Source: Bacteroidales bacterium | Lineage (GTDB): Bacteria; Bacteroidota; Bacteroidia; Bacteroidales; GCA-2748055 | NCBI GenBank assembly: GCA_021740585.1 | Contig: JAIOZM010000002.1 | Span: 31,989-95,988, forward strand | Direction of reading: 5' to 3' | DNA: 64,000 nt | In this document: piece by piece, positions 18,731 through 28,152 of the stretch | Numbering within the stretch: the first letter of the stretch is position 1 | Layout: every line of letters starts with the position of its first letter | The notes under the pieces: model-generated | What the model saw: the letters and a program-made list of their open reading frames with translations, nothing else | Database searches by the model: none | What the model was told of the DNA's origin: nothing | Translations under genes and position numbers: made by a program

Positions 18731-20047
18731 TTAGAACTTTGTATAAGTAATTTTTAATTCCATTTTTCTGTCGCTGGCATAAGCGCTGTTAAGTATCACT
18801 CTTTCTGCAGCACCAGAATTGCTAACCGATACAAGTATCAGATTCAGATTATCGATATCTCCGTTTATATACGATTGAAGATGCATTCCTATATTAAAAA
18901 CATAGTTGTTGTTTTCAATATCATAATAACCTCCGAAATAGCTCCCGCTTGCATCAATCCTGTAATCGTGCAGGTAATCAAAAACATTATCCTCATCATA
19001 AGAAAATAACAATAATCTGGATGGATAATTATCATTACTCTCTCCCGTTAACAGGGTGTCGGCCACAGGTATAACTAACTCTGCTTTATTTATGGCAACA
19101 GGTAAGGTGTCGATATTCCGCCAGGTTTCAAAATCCTCAATATTTATTTTGGTGTCCAGTCCGGCCATAGAGGATATAAACATCAGGGTATCGTGCTGAT
19201 CGGGTAAATCTTTAAAAGTGGTGGCCCTGCTGTTTGTAAAATCGTGGGAATACATATTTACCTTAGGTGTATAAATATTCATAAACATATTAAGGACTTT
19301 TTTGTCGGTGGTATCATCCTCATGCTTGTAATACATTTTTATTCCTGTATCAGCATCTACAAGATTGAGATAAAGTATGCTTCCTCCTTCGGTTACATCC
19401 TCAGAAGTAATATACAATCCCCGAAATAAGTCCCCAAACTCCAACGCATCGCTAAAAACCGAATCGGGAGCATTTGTAAGGCGGTCGAACAAATCAGCAT
19501 TGCTCAATTTAAAATTTATTAGGGTGTCAAGCGGATCCACTTCCTCGTCAAAAAGAGTAATAGCAGGATTATAAAAACCATCTGCCGCTGTATCTGAATA
19601 AAAAACACTATTGTAAGCCAGAGTATCCCTGAGTTCAAAAATCTTAATTCTTGGCTTATAATCGACATCCCCCATAATTCGGGTAAGTTTAAGGGACAAC
19701 ACCATAGAATCAATTATTCTTTCTGATCCCATAGTCACCGGATAAATATAAAACCTGGTCATAAAATCAGCCTTGCTTCTGCCAAAAATACTGTCTGCTT
19801 TGCTTCCCAGAAGCATGGTAGAATTTGCCGAAGTAGCAACAGGTTTAGCTTCGCTAACTATATTGGTTAGTATTGTTTTATCATTAAATCTGGTGAACAG
19901 GTCATCGGTTGGAGGGAGAAGATCCCTGCCCAGAAAGCCAGGATCCTCATTACAGGAATTAAAAAAAACTAAGCCTGATATAAAAAATGCAAAAATATAT
20001 TTTGAAGCAACACTTCCGGTGCTCTTCAAACCTGATCTATAACTCAT
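18731..20047 (-). CDS. DUF4270-type lipoprotein
   Basis: A 438-residue protein with a lipoprotein signal (FFNSC, Cys32) followed by the motif FLGRDLLPP typical of DUF4270. The rest is predicted beta-rich with many Asp/Thr/Ser residues, consistent with a surface or outer-membrane protein. Function is unknown. The gene order panD-panC // glycogen-synthase-like-DUF4270-glmS recurs in Bacteroidota from memory; it would need a genome comparison to confirm. It is 7 bp from the upstream gene and 4 bp from glmS. Confidence 0.85.
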   Translation of the reverse strand: MSYRSGLKSTGSVASKYIFAFFISGLVFFNSCNEDPGFLGRDLLPPTDDLFTRFNDKTILTNIVSEAKPVATSANSTMLLGSKADSIFGRSKADFMTRFYIYPVTMGSERIIDSMVLSLKLTRIMGDVDYKPRIKIFELRDTLAYNSVFYSDTAADGFYNPAITLFDEEVDPLDTLINFKLSNADLFDRLTNAPDSVFSDALEFGDLFRGLYITSEDVTEGGSILYLNLVDADTGIKMYYKHEDDTTDKKVLNMFMNIYTPKVNMYSHDFTNSRATTFKDLPDQHDTLMFISSMAGLDTKINIEDFETWRNIDTLPVAINKAELVIPVADTLLTGESNDNYPSRLLLFSYDEDNVFDYLHDYRIDASGSYFGGYYDIENNNYVFNIGMHLQSYINGDIDNLNLILVSVSNSGAAERVILNSAYASDRKMELKITYTKF

Positions 20048-20054
20048 TCTAATT

Positions 20055-20864
20055 CTATTCTGTTAAGATTTTATCATAAAAATCGGAATATTCATCTATA
20101 TAATTTTCAGGATCCTGGTATTCCAGAACAGGAACCTTCAATTCCTTAATTTGTTGTTCTAAGGTGGTCGAAAGTTTTTCACTTCCTCTGATTACCCCGT
20201 CTGAATATTTAAAAGCAAAATTGGTGAGTTTATCAAAGGTAGGATTCTCCATCATTTTTAAATCCTCATCCATAATTCCCTCATATTTAATTTTATTAAG
20301 GAACACTTCTCTGAACGTTTCGTTCATTGAATTATTATAGGCTGAGAAAATTACTTTAGAATTAGCAAATAAGGGTTCATCAGCGTAGGACTTTTTTAAG
20401 TATAATGGAACCAGGCTGGTAAACCAGCCATGACAATGAACGATATCAGGAGACCAACGCAATTTTTTTATAGTTTCCAAAACTCCTCTGGCAAAAAATA
20501 CCATTCTTTCATCATTATCTTCATGGAATTTCCCCTTATCAGTTTTAACCGTGGTTTTCCTGTGAAAATAATCATCATTATCAATAAAATACACTTGCAT
20601 TCGTGCTGCCTGAATAGAGGCCACTTTAATAATCAAAGGATGGTCTGAATCTTCAATAATCAGATTCATTCCGGAAAGTCTGATTACCTCGTGAAGTTGG
20701 TTTCGTCTTTCATTAATATTTCCAAACCGAGGCATGAAAGTTCTAATTTCCCGACCTTTTTCCTGAATGCCCTGGGGCAAATATCTGCCAATCAGAGACA
20801 TTTCAGATTCGGGAAGATAGGGCGATATTTCTTGAGAAATAAACAGAACTTTAGTAGTTTCCAT
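20055..20864 (-). CDS. reduced glycogen/starch synthase-like protein (GT5 N-terminal domain only)
   Basis: A 269-residue protein that aligns with the N-terminal half of bacterial glycogen synthase: KVLFISQEISPY at the start and DIVHCHGWFTSLVPLY near residue 150. The C-terminal nucleotide-binding Rossmann domain is missing, and the substrate loop normally reading KxGGLxDV is PESEMSLIG. Glycogen synthesis by this protein alone is therefore doubtful; a regulatory or partner role is inferred. The ORF track starts at a TTG at 20894 that falls inside a perfect -7 promoter box, so the ATG at 20864 (METTKVLF) is the true start. It is first in a minus-strand unit with DUF4270 and glmS. Confidence 0.85.
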   Translation of the reverse strand: METTKVLFISQEISPYLPESEMSLIGRYLPQGIQEKGREIRTFMPRFGNINERRNQLHEVIRLSGMNLIIEDSDHPLIIKVASIQAARMQVYFIDNDDYFHRKTTVKTDKGKFHEDNDERMVFFARGVLETIKKLRWSPDIVHCHGWFTSLVPLYLKKSYADEPLFANSKVIFSAYNNSMNETFREVFLNKIKYEGIMDEDLKMMENPTFDKLTNFAFKYSDGVIRGSEKLSTTLEQQIKELKVPVLEYQDPENYIDEYSDFYDKILTE

Positions 20865-20891
20865 AGGGAGATTATGTTTACAAACAGTGTG

Positions 20892-20899
20892 CAAAGATA
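20892..20899 (-). promoter_or_regulatory. -7 promoter box for the glycogen-synthase-like/DUF4270/glmS unit
   Basis: Read on the minus strand, TATCTTTG is an exact TAnnTTTG match, giving a start of transcription near 20885 and a leader of about 20 nt before the ATG at 20864. It rules out the upstream TTG start listed in the track. Confidence 0.6.
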
Positions 20900-21017
20900 C
20901 GAATAAAAATTTAATTAATAAGAATTCCCCTGGGGAGGTATACAGATAAGGAATGCTTCTTAACCAAATAAAACAGTTTTTTTGAATATTTTTTCATTCA
21001 GCTTCATTCTTTATCAC

Positions 21018-21025
21018 TAATTTTG
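21018..21025 (+). promoter_or_regulatory. -7 promoter box for panC
   Basis: TAATTTTG matches TAnnTTTG exactly and ends 16 bp before the panC ATG. It faces away from the minus-strand promoter at 20892 in the same 177-bp divergent spacer. No clear -33 TTG was found at the expected distance. Confidence 0.55.
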
Positions 21026-21041
21026 CGCCGAAAAAGAAAAA

Positions 21042-21884
21042 ATGGAAATAATATATAATTTACCTGATTTCAGGGAATTTCGAAGTTTACTTGATTCTCA
21101 ATCAAAATCAATTGGTTTTGTTCCTACCATGGGAGCCCTGCATAATGGACATCTATCCCTGATCCAAAAGGCAATGGAAAGTTGTGAGATTGTAATTGTA
21201 AGCATTTTCGTCAACCCCACACAGTTTAACGATCCGAATGATCTTAAGAATTATCCCCGGGAAATTGAAAAGGATATTAAGAAACTTTCTCCGTTAAATC
21301 CCAATGTAATTTTCATTCCGGGTGTTGAAGATATTTATCCGAAACCGGATACACGAATTTTCGATTTTGGTAATCTGGATAAGGTAATGGAAGGTGCTAC
21401 CCGTCCCGGACATTTTAATGGCGTGGCTCAGGTAGTTAGCCGGCTGTTCGACATAGTGAGACCGCATAAAGCCTTTTTTGGTCAAAAAGACTTTCAGCAA
21501 CTGGCAATTATTAAAGCCATGGTGCTTCAACTGGATTATAAAATAGAAATCGTTTCCTGTCCGATCATCAGAGAAGAAAACGGCCTGGCCATGAGCTCCA
21601 GAAACAGTTTGCTCACTGAGGCTGAGCGCAAGAATGCTTCATTTATATATAAAATTCTTAAAGAAGCTAAAGCTTCATACCCGGCTTTAACCATTGAAGA
21701 AATTTCCAATACCGCCGTCAAAAAATTCGAAAATCAGCCCGGAATTAACCTGATATATTTTGAGATAGTTGATTCCAAAAGTCTGGCCCCAGTAAAAACA
21801 CCTGATAACAGCTCAGAAATAGTGGCCTGTGTTGCTGTCAAAATTAATGCTGTCAGACTTATAGATAATCTTATTTTTGATTAA
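21042..21884 (+). CDS. panC: pantothenate synthetase
   Basis: A 280-residue PanC that joins pantoate and beta-alanine using ATP. Signature segments are VPTMGALHNGHLSLI with the HxGH-type ATP motif, FVNPTQFNDPNDLKNYPR, and the KMSKS-equivalent region MSSRNSLL. The length is typical. It is followed 12 bp later by panD, which makes the beta-alanine substrate, so both final precursors steps sit together. Confidence 0.96.
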   Translation: MEIIYNLPDFREFRSLLDSQSKSIGFVPTMGALHNGHLSLIQKAMESCEIVIVSIFVNPTQFNDPNDLKNYPREIEKDIKKLSPLNPNVIFIPGVEDIYPKPDTRIFDFGNLDKVMEGATRPGHFNGVAQVVSRLFDIVRPHKAFFGQKDFQQLAIIKAMVLQLDYKIEIVSCPIIREENGLAMSSRNSLLTEAERKNASFIYKILKEAKASYPALTIEEISNTAVKKFENQPGINLIYFEIVDSKSLAPVKTPDNSSEIVACVAVKINAVRLIDNLIFD

Positions 21885-21896
21885 CTTTGTAGCATT

Positions 21897-22247
21897 ATGA
21901 ATATTGAAGTCGTAAAATCAAAACTCCACCGGGTCACAGTCACTGAGGCTGATTTGAATTACATTGGAAGCATTACCATTGATGAGGATTTAATGGATGC
22001 TGCCAACCTGATTCCGTTTGAAAAAGTACAAGTCGTTAACATTAACAATGGGGAACGACTCGAAACCTATGTTATAAAGGGAAACCGGGGAACCGGACAA
22101 ATATGCATGAATGGTCCGGCTGCCAGAAAAGTTGCCGTGGGCGACATAATTATAGTTATAGGATATGCAACCATGGATTTTGAAGAAGCTAAAAAATTTA
22201 CTCCCTCACTGGTCTTCCCTGATACTTATACAAATAAATTAGTATAA
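21897..22247 (+). CDS. panD: aspartate 1-decarboxylase proenzyme
   Basis: A 116-residue PanD. The self-cleavage site is Gly24-Ser25 in [11 protein letters not shown], generating the pyruvoyl group on Ser25. The conserved GPAARK segment lies near residue 73. It decarboxylates aspartate to beta-alanine for PanC. TAACTTTG at 21882-21889 overlaps the panC stop codon and matches the -7 consensus, so panD could also have its own promoter with almost no leader; this is weak evidence. Translation readily follows panC in any case. Confidence 0.96.
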   Translation: MNIEVVKSKLHRVTVTEADLNYIGSITIDEDLMDAANLIPFEKVQVVNINNGERLETYVIKGNRGTGQICMNGPAARKVAVGDIIIVIGYATMDFEEAKKFTPSLVFPDTYTNKLV

Positions 22248-22255
22248 CAACTACC

Positions 22256-23278
22256 TTGAAATCGACACTTTTAAAAACAATTAAGTTTATTGCATTTCTT
22301 AGTGTCGGAGCTGCGCTATTGTATTTTGCTTTCAGGGGAATCAACTTTGAGGATCTAAAAGAAGACTTTCGAAGTGCAAGCTATGGCTGGGTTCTTCTTT
22401 CTCTGCTATTTGCCATATTTGCTTATATTTCGAGAGCAATACGATGGAAATTACTAATTGAGCCACTAAATTTTCAACCCAAACTTAGCAATACCTTTTA
22501 TTCTCTTTTACTTGGTTATCTGGCCAATTTTGCCTTCCCCCGTCTTGGTGAGGTAACCCGTTGTGCAAGTCTGGCAAGGAAGGAAAAAATACCTGTCGAT
22601 AAATTATTTGGAACTGTAATTGTTGAAAGGGTCATCGATCTTTTTTCGCTTTTTATCTTACTAATAATCCTCATTGTATTCCGCTTCGAAAAATTCGGCA
22701 ATTTTTTCACAGAAACTGTTTTTACTCCACTTGGCGAAAAAATTTCCAGCTCACTGGCTTTATCAAAACTTATATGGATTATATTAATCGCAGGTTTTCT
22801 GGCCGGCTCTTTTCTCGTTTTTATTTTCCGTAAAAAATTAAGCCGGCTTAAAATAGTCCGGAAATTTAAAGCTCTTGCTCTGGGAGTGATTGAAGGTCTA
22901 AAGTCGATCTATAAAATGAAAAAGCGCTGGGCATTTATTTTTCACTCAGTATTTATCTGGGCCAATTACTGGGCCATGACATGGGTTGTTGTTTTTGCTC
23001 TTACTTCTACTTCCCACCTGGGAATAATTGACGGACTTTTTCTTTTGGTAATCGGAGGTCTGGGCATGGCTGCCCCTGTTCAGGGAGGCATTGGCGCCTA
23101 TCATTGGATTGTTTCCCGGGGATTGGTTGGTGTTTATTCCGGAATAAGCCTTGAAGACGGACTGGTTTTCGCAACTCTTTCTCACGAATCGCAGGCCATT
23201 CTTATTTTACTATTAGGGACATTTTCTTTTCTTATGCTTATTCGGAAAAAAAACAAACCTGAAACTGTAAATTCATAA
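22256..23278 (+). CDS. YbhN/LPG-synthase-TM-like (UPF0104) integral membrane protein
   Basis: A 340-residue polytopic protein with about eight hydrophobic segments and the family pattern LLGYLANFAFPRLGEVTRCA and PVQGGIGAYHWIV. This is the flippase-like transmembrane domain of the lysylphosphatidylglycerol synthetase family without the catalytic soluble domain. A role in lipid or glycan handling in the inner membrane is inferred; the substrate is unknown. The start is TTG at 22256, 8 bp after panD; no ATG is nearby and the N-terminus MKSTLLKTIKFIAFLSVG looks natural. Confidence 0.82.
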   Translation: MKSTLLKTIKFIAFLSVGAALLYFAFRGINFEDLKEDFRSASYGWVLLSLLFAIFAYISRAIRWKLLIEPLNFQPKLSNTFYSLLLGYLANFAFPRLGEVTRCASLARKEKIPVDKLFGTVIVERVIDLFSLFILLIILIVFRFEKFGNFFTETVFTPLGEKISSSLALSKLIWIILIAGFLAGSFLVFIFRKKLSRLKIVRKFKALALGVIEGLKSIYKMKKRWAFIFHSVFIWANYWAMTWVVVFALTSTSHLGIIDGLFLLVIGGLGMAAPVQGGIGAYHWIVSRGLVGVYSGISLEDGLVFATLSHESQAILILLLGTFSFLMLIRKKNKPETVNS

Positions 23279-23287
23279 ATTAAGATT

Positions 23288-23761
23288 ATGAATGCAAGAA
23301 AAAAAATAGCGTCTAAGATAATTTCCGCCTCCGATTTTTTAGCTCTTCACAGCAAGGAAAAAATCGTATTTACTAATGGCTGCTTCGATATTATTCACAA
23401 AGGTCATATTGAATACCTCTCCAGAGCTTCTGATTTTGGTTCTAAGCTTATCATTGGATTAAACAGCGATTTGTCGGTAAGGCGTCTGAAAGGTGAAGGC
23501 AGACCAGTACAGGATGAAGATTCCAGAGCATTAATTCTTGCCTCTATGGAATTTGTTGACTATGTTATTTTGTTTCAGGAAGATACTCCATATGAATTAA
23601 TCAACCTTATTCAACCTGATGTGTTAATAAAGGGGGGCGATTATAAACCTGAAGAAATAGTCGGCTATGATCTGGTTACTAAAAAAGGAGGCGAAGTCTA
23701 TTGCCTGAATTTCGTTGATGGCTATTCAAGTACAAAAATAATCAACAAGCTGAAAAGCTGA
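23288..23761 (+). CDS. rfaE2: D-glycero-beta-D-manno-heptose 1-phosphate adenylyltransferase
   Basis: A 157-residue nucleotidyltransferase equal to the C-terminal half of HldE. It has FTNGCFDIIHKGHIEYL (HxGH motif) and VLIKGGDYKPEEIVG. It converts heptose-1-phosphate and ATP to ADP-heptose for LPS core. The kinase half (RfaE1) is not in the window, as is common when the two activities are split. It follows the UPF0104 gene by 9 bp. Confidence 0.92.
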   Translation: MNARKKIASKIISASDFLALHSKEKIVFTNGCFDIIHKGHIEYLSRASDFGSKLIIGLNSDLSVRRLKGEGRPVQDEDSRALILASMEFVDYVILFQEDTPYELINLIQPDVLIKGGDYKPEEIVGYDLVTKKGGEVYCLNFVDGYSSTKIINKLKS

Positions 23762-23846
23762 ATCCTGAATCAAGCTTTGGTTATTAAGCTGAAAACACAT
23801 TCAAAATTGATTAAGCTAAAATCAATTTTTTACTACCTTTAAGGCC

Positions 23847-25211
23847 ATGGCAAAAACTAAAAGTGTTTACTTCTGTCAAAATTGCGGCGCCGAATCTTCA
23901 AAATGGATTGGCCGTTGCCCATCTTGCGGGGAATGGAATACCTATGTTGAAGAAGTGATAAGCAAAAAAATAGTGACTTCCTACCATTCCGATGAAAAAC
24001 AAAAAGCAAAACCTTCCCGGTTAAAAGATATTAACGTTGAGCAAACAATTAGAATTAAAACCAATAACGAAGAATTCAACCGTGTGCTCGGTGGCGGAAT
24101 TGTACCGGGATCTTTAATTCTGATTGGCGGAGAACCCGGTATAGGAAAATCTACACTGGCACTTCAAATTGTAATGCAATTAAATAGTATAAAATCCCTG
24201 TATATTTCGGGAGAAGAAAGCATACAGCAAATTCGTTTAAGAGCAGAAAGACTTGGCGATTTTTCTAAAAGTGAATGTCTTATTCATACTGAAACTCAAT
24301 TAGAAGCCATTTTAAACATTACAAAACAGGAAAAACCGGGTCTGTTACTAATCGACTCCATTCAGACTATTCATTCTGAACTTGTGGAATCCTCTCCAGG
24401 AAGCGTATCTCAGGTGAGGCATTGTGCCGCCGAATTATTAAAGTTTTCGAAACAAAGCGATGTTCCTGTTTTAATTATAGGGCATATTACCAAGGATGGT
24501 TCCATTGCAGGTCCCAAAGTGTTGGAGCATATTGTTGATACCGTGCTCCAGTTTGAGGGTGATCAACACCATATGTACAGAATATTGAGGTCTGCAAAAA
24601 ACCGCTTTGGCTCCACAAACGAGATTGGGGTTTATGAAATGCGCAGTTCCGGACTCAAAGAAATCCCTAATCCCTCCGAAATATTAATCAGCCAGAATCT
24701 CGAAAATTTAAGTGGGGTGGCAGTTTCGGCAACTATTGAAGGCGTTCGACCGTTTCTTGTTGAAGTTCAGGCACTTGTGAGTAATAGTGCTTATGCCACA
24801 CCTCAACGGTCCACCACCGGTTTCGATCTTCGCCGCCTGGGAATGCTTTTGGCTGTTCTTGAAAAAAGAGCCAATTTCAAGCTCCTCACAAAAGACGTCT
24901 TTCTCAACATTGCCGGGGGGATAAGAGTGGATGATCCGGCCATTGATTTAGCTGTAATTTCTGCCATTCTCTCATCTACTGTCGACATCCCAATTCCTAA
25001 GAACACCTGTTTCGCGGGAGAAATTGGCCTGTCGGGAGAAATAAGGCCTGTTAACCGACTGGAGCAAAGAATTTCAGAAGCTGAGAAAATGGGATTCGAA
25101 GAAATGATATTATCGACATACAGTGAAAAAGGGGTTGATTTTAAAAAGTATAAAATAAAATTAAATTTTGTTTCAAAGGTTCAGCAATTACCAAAAATTC
25201 TCTTTGGATAA
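23847..25211 (+). CDS. radA: DNA repair protein RadA
   Basis: A 454-residue RadA/Sms. It has an N-terminal C4 zinc finger (FCQNCGAESSKWIGRCPSCG), a RecA-like ATPase with Walker A GGEPGIGKSTL, the RadA-specific KNRFGSTNEIG motif, and a C-terminal Lon-protease-like domain (GLSGEIRPVNRLEQRI). It drives branch migration during recombinational repair. Length and all motifs are intact. It is followed 11 bp later by a small unknown gene. Confidence 0.97.
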   Translation: MAKTKSVYFCQNCGAESSKWIGRCPSCGEWNTYVEEVISKKIVTSYHSDEKQKAKPSRLKDINVEQTIRIKTNNEEFNRVLGGGIVPGSLILIGGEPGIGKSTLALQIVMQLNSIKSLYISGEESIQQIRLRAERLGDFSKSECLIHTETQLEAILNITKQEKPGLLLIDSIQTIHSELVESSPGSVSQVRHCAAELLKFSKQSDVPVLIIGHITKDGSIAGPKVLEHIVDTVLQFEGDQHHMYRILRSAKNRFGSTNEIGVYEMRSSGLKEIPNPSEILISQNLENLSGVAVSATIEGVRPFLVEVQALVSNSAYATPQRSTTGFDLRRLGMLLAVLEKRANFKLLTKDVFLNIAGGIRVDDPAIDLAVISAILSSTVDIPIPKNTCFAGEIGLSGEIRPVNRLEQRISEAEKMGFEEMILSTYSEKGVDFKKYKIKLNFVSKVQQLPKILFG

Positions 25212-25222
25212 TTATTTAAACT

Positions 25223-25690
25223 ATGAATGGGGTGCCACTTTTACGGGAGGATTATAAACCCTCACCTAATGTACTTAAGGTTAAAAAACCCGATATTGTC
25301 TCGGGTTCGGTTTATTATTTTGAAACAGCCAGCAAACTGACTTATCAGGTAATCTTTGGTAAGAAAAAAAATAATTATCTCGGGAACATCGTAAATTTCA
25401 GTGTTCTTTCGGAAGATTTTGAAGATGAGTATTCTGAGACAAACCGCGGAGAAGTATATAGTATAATTTCCACCCTTATTTACATCATACAATTATACCA
25501 CGAGGCTCATCCCTATTCAAACTCCTATGAGTTTTCAGGCGAATATAAAGACGATGAGGACACATCATCCGCTAGTATACGAACCCGTTTGTATATAAAA
25601 ACTGCCTATAAATTTATAGACCTGAATTATTGGGAAATTCACCCTGAAGGGAATAAAGTATTGATTTCCAGAAAGCCAAGAATTGAATAA
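25223..25690 (+). CDS. uncharacterised small protein (DUF6934-like)
   Basis: A 155-residue soluble-looking protein with no signal peptide or membrane helix. It contains SGSVYYFETASKLTYQV, a charged centre and SASIRTRLYIKTAYKFID near residue 115. The pattern recalls a Bacteroidota family of unknown function that I believe is DUF6934, but the match is from memory. It is probably co-transcribed with radA (11-bp spacing), and codon use matches its neighbours, so it is likely a real gene. No function is proposed. Confidence 0.7.
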   Translation: MNGVPLLREDYKPSPNVLKVKKPDIVSGSVYYFETASKLTYQVIFGKKKNNYLGNIVNFSVLSEDFEDEYSETNRGEVYSIISTLIYIIQLYHEAHPYSNSYEFSGEYKDDEDTSSASIRTRLYIKTAYKFIDLNYWEIHPEGNKVLISRKPRIE

Positions 25691-25767
25691 CTGGTTTTTA
25701 ATCCCATTTTGAATTTATTGATTTCAAACCAGAACCTATCCTTCCAAAAAACAATAAAAGGAAAGGT
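25691..25767. terminator. two hairpins between convergent genes
   Basis: CTGGTTT (25691-25697) pairs with AAACCAG (25726-25732). ACCTATCCTT (25734-25743) pairs with AAGGAAAGGT (25758-25767) with one mismatch. They fill the 86-bp space between the convergent DUF6934-like gene and PBP1A, so they probably end transcription in one or both directions. No long T-tract is present. Confidence 0.4.
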
Positions 25768-25776
25768 ATTTTAAAT

Positions 25777-28134
25777 CTAAAACTTATCGGGTTCTTCAAA
25801 CATATTGTTCCTTAACACGCCTACACCTTTTACCACATCAGGACAATTAAGATTTACGTTAAAATTTAAGGGCTCCTCCCAAACATCTTCCTGACTAACA
25901 CCTAAGGTTGAATCTGCATAAACCTGCTGCATAAAATACCCGTATATCGGAAGGGCCATATGCGATCCTGATCCTTGTCCCAAATATTCAAACCGAACCG
26001 ATCTGTCTTCTGCACCTACCCATACACCGGCAGTAAGTTTCGGACTTATACCCACATACCAGCCATCGGACTGATTTTGAGTAGTTCCGGTTTTCCCCCC
26101 AAGTTCTCCATCAAAATTATAAAAATACCTCAGGCGTTGTGCTGTGCCCTGATTAACCACATTTTGAAGTAGTTTTATCATCAAATAAGCCGATTTATCC
26201 GATATGGCTTCGAATTGTTGTGGAACAAATTCGGATATTACATTCCCATAGCGATCTTCAATTTTGGTTACATACAGAGGTTCAATATAAAAGCCCTTGC
26301 TCGAGAAGGTATTATAGGCACCTACCAATTCCTCAACAAAAATATCAGAAGTGCCGAAAATAACTGAAGGTACAGCATCTACCTGACTTTTAATCCCCAT
26401 TTTATGCATGAGGTCAACCACCGGCTGGGGACCGAATCTTTTAACCAGCCAGGCAGAAATATAATTTACCGAATTAGCCAGACCCCATTCGAGGGTTACG
26501 TTCTTCCCTTCCATGTCAAAATTTCCCGAGTTTCTGGGTGTCCATGTTGAATCATGATCCATAAATGTTATGGGCACATTTTGAACGATATCGCATGGGG
26601 TATGACCTTCCTGCATAGCAAGAGTATACATAAATGGTTTTATGGTAGATCCCACTTGTCTCTTCCCCTGAGTAACCTGATCGTATTTGAAATACTTATA
26701 ATTATGTCCTCCCACATAAGCCTTAACCCTTCCTGTGTTTGGCTCCATAACCATCATTCCGGCTCTTAAAATATGCTTATAATATTTAAGTGAATCCATT
26801 GGCGACATAATGGTGTCCCTATCGCCCTTCCAGGTGAAATATTTCATTGGTACGGGAACCTGAAACACCTGCATAATTGAATCCCAGTCGGCACCCAAAG
26901 CCCGCAAATGCCGGTATCGATCGGTGCGTCTGATGGCCTGATCCATTATAATTTTAATATCCTCTTTTTTTAGGTCATCTGAAAAAGGCGGGTTTCTCAT
27001 GTGTTTTCTATCGGCGAAAAATTCTTTCTGCAATAGTCCGCCTAAGTGCTCCTCTACCGCATTTTCAGCATATTCCTGCATTTTAAAATTAATGGTGGTA
27101 TATATTTTTAAGCCGTCGGTATATATATTATATTTACTTCCATCAGGTTTAAAATTTTTATTTGTCCAGCCATACAGCATATTGGTTTGCCATTTAATAC
27201 TGTCGTTTTGAAAATTTAAATAGGAATAATACTCTTCTCTAAGCGGCTGTGTTGCGTTCATCGTTTTTGCAAGAAAATCGCGGAAGTGATTCGCCCGGCC
27301 TGACACATGACTCTGACTGTAATAGCCTGAAATAAGGGGAAGTTGCTTAACCGAATCTCTTACATCTTCATCCAAAAAACCGTATTTATGCATTTGATTG
27401 AGAACCACATTTCTCCTTTTTATTGCATTTTCAGGATTTACCACAGTGCTGTATCGGGTTGGAGCTTGAAGGAGACCAGCCAGCACGGCTGCTTCTTCAA
27501 GTTTTAACGAATCGGGACTCGTATCAAAAAATATCTGGGCGGCCGACCTAATCCCAAATGCTTCGTGACCAAAGGAAACTGTATTCAGGTACATCAGTAA
27601 TATTTCCTTCTTGGTATAATGCCTTTCCAGCTGAACAGCAGTAACCCATTCAGAAAATTTAAATGTGATTAACTGAAGTTTCCTGCGTATTTTTCCTTTC
27701 GCCTGAAATTCTCTCGTATTATAGAGATTTTTCGCAAGTTGCTGAGTAAGCGTACTGCCTCCACCGGTATTTTGGCCACCTAATACCGTTCTGAATAAAA
27801 CTCTGGCCAAACCGCGGGCATCTATTCCCGAATGCCTTTCAAAACGAATGTCTTCAGTCGCTATTAGCGCATTTATCAGATTTGGGGATAAATCTTCAAA
27901 AACTGCAAAAGTTCTGTTTTCAATAAAATATTTTTGTAAAATCTGATTATCTTCGGTGATAATAACAGATGCAAGGTTGTTTTTTGGATTTTCAAGCTCA
28001 TCAAAATTCGGAATGTATCCAATTACCCCTTTGCTTATCAATACAAATAATAATGTGATAATTATTATAGGGCTGGCGAATAAAGTCCAAAATAACGTGA
28101 TATACAAATTGTTGCGATTCTTTTTTTCTGACAT
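25777..28134 (-). CDS. mrcA: penicillin-binding protein 1A (bifunctional class A PBP)
   Basis: A 785-residue class A PBP. It has a cytoplasmic start and one membrane helix (ASPIIIITLLFVLI), then a GT51 glycosyltransferase domain (ATEDIRFERHSGID, GGSTLTQQLAKNLY, about residues 75-260). The transpeptidase domain has the active-site serine in GSTIKPFMYT, SVN, and KTGTT. It polymerises and cross-links peptidoglycan. The ORF track begins at TTG 28155, but that codon overlaps a perfect -7 box, so the ATG at 28134 (MSEKKNRNN) is the start. It is divergent from topA and monocistronic as far as can be seen. Confidence 0.95.
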   Translation of the reverse strand: MSEKKNRNNLYITLFWTLFASPIIIITLLFVLISKGVIGYIPNFDELENPKNNLASVIITEDNQILQKYFIENRTFAVFEDLSPNLINALIATEDIRFERHSGIDARGLARVLFRTVLGGQNTGGGSTLTQQLAKNLYNTREFQAKGKIRRKLQLITFKFSEWVTAVQLERHYTKKEILLMYLNTVSFGHEAFGIRSAAQIFFDTSPDSLKLEEAAVLAGLLQAPTRYSTVVNPENAIKRRNVVLNQMHKYGFLDEDVRDSVKQLPLISGYYSQSHVSGRANHFRDFLAKTMNATQPLREEYYSYLNFQNDSIKWQTNMLYGWTNKNFKPDGSKYNIYTDGLKIYTTINFKMQEYAENAVEEHLGGLLQKEFFADRKHMRNPPFSDDLKKEDIKIIMDQAIRRTDRYRHLRALGADWDSIMQVFQVPVPMKYFTWKGDRDTIMSPMDSLKYYKHILRAGMMVMEPNTGRVKAYVGGHNYKYFKYDQVTQGKRQVGSTIKPFMYTLAMQEGHTPCDIVQNVPITFMDHDSTWTPRNSGNFDMEGKNVTLEWGLANSVNYISAWLVKRFGPQPVVDLMHKMGIKSQVDAVPSVIFGTSDIFVEELVGAYNTFSSKGFYIEPLYVTKIEDRYGNVISEFVPQQFEAISDKSAYLMIKLLQNVVNQGTAQRLRYFYNFDGELGGKTGTTQNQSDGWYVGISPKLTAGVWVGAEDRSVRFEYLGQGSGSHMALPIYGYFMQQVYADSTLGVSQEDVWEEPLNFNVNLNCPDVVKGVGVLRNNMFEEPDKF

Positions 28135-28152
28135 TTTAGCATAGATTTGGAG

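Noticed and set aside
18731-20047. DUF4270 protein as a T9SS cargo
   Set aside because: It has a lipobox and no C-terminal sorting-tail pattern, so it is more likely a lipoprotein exported by the Sec/Lol route.
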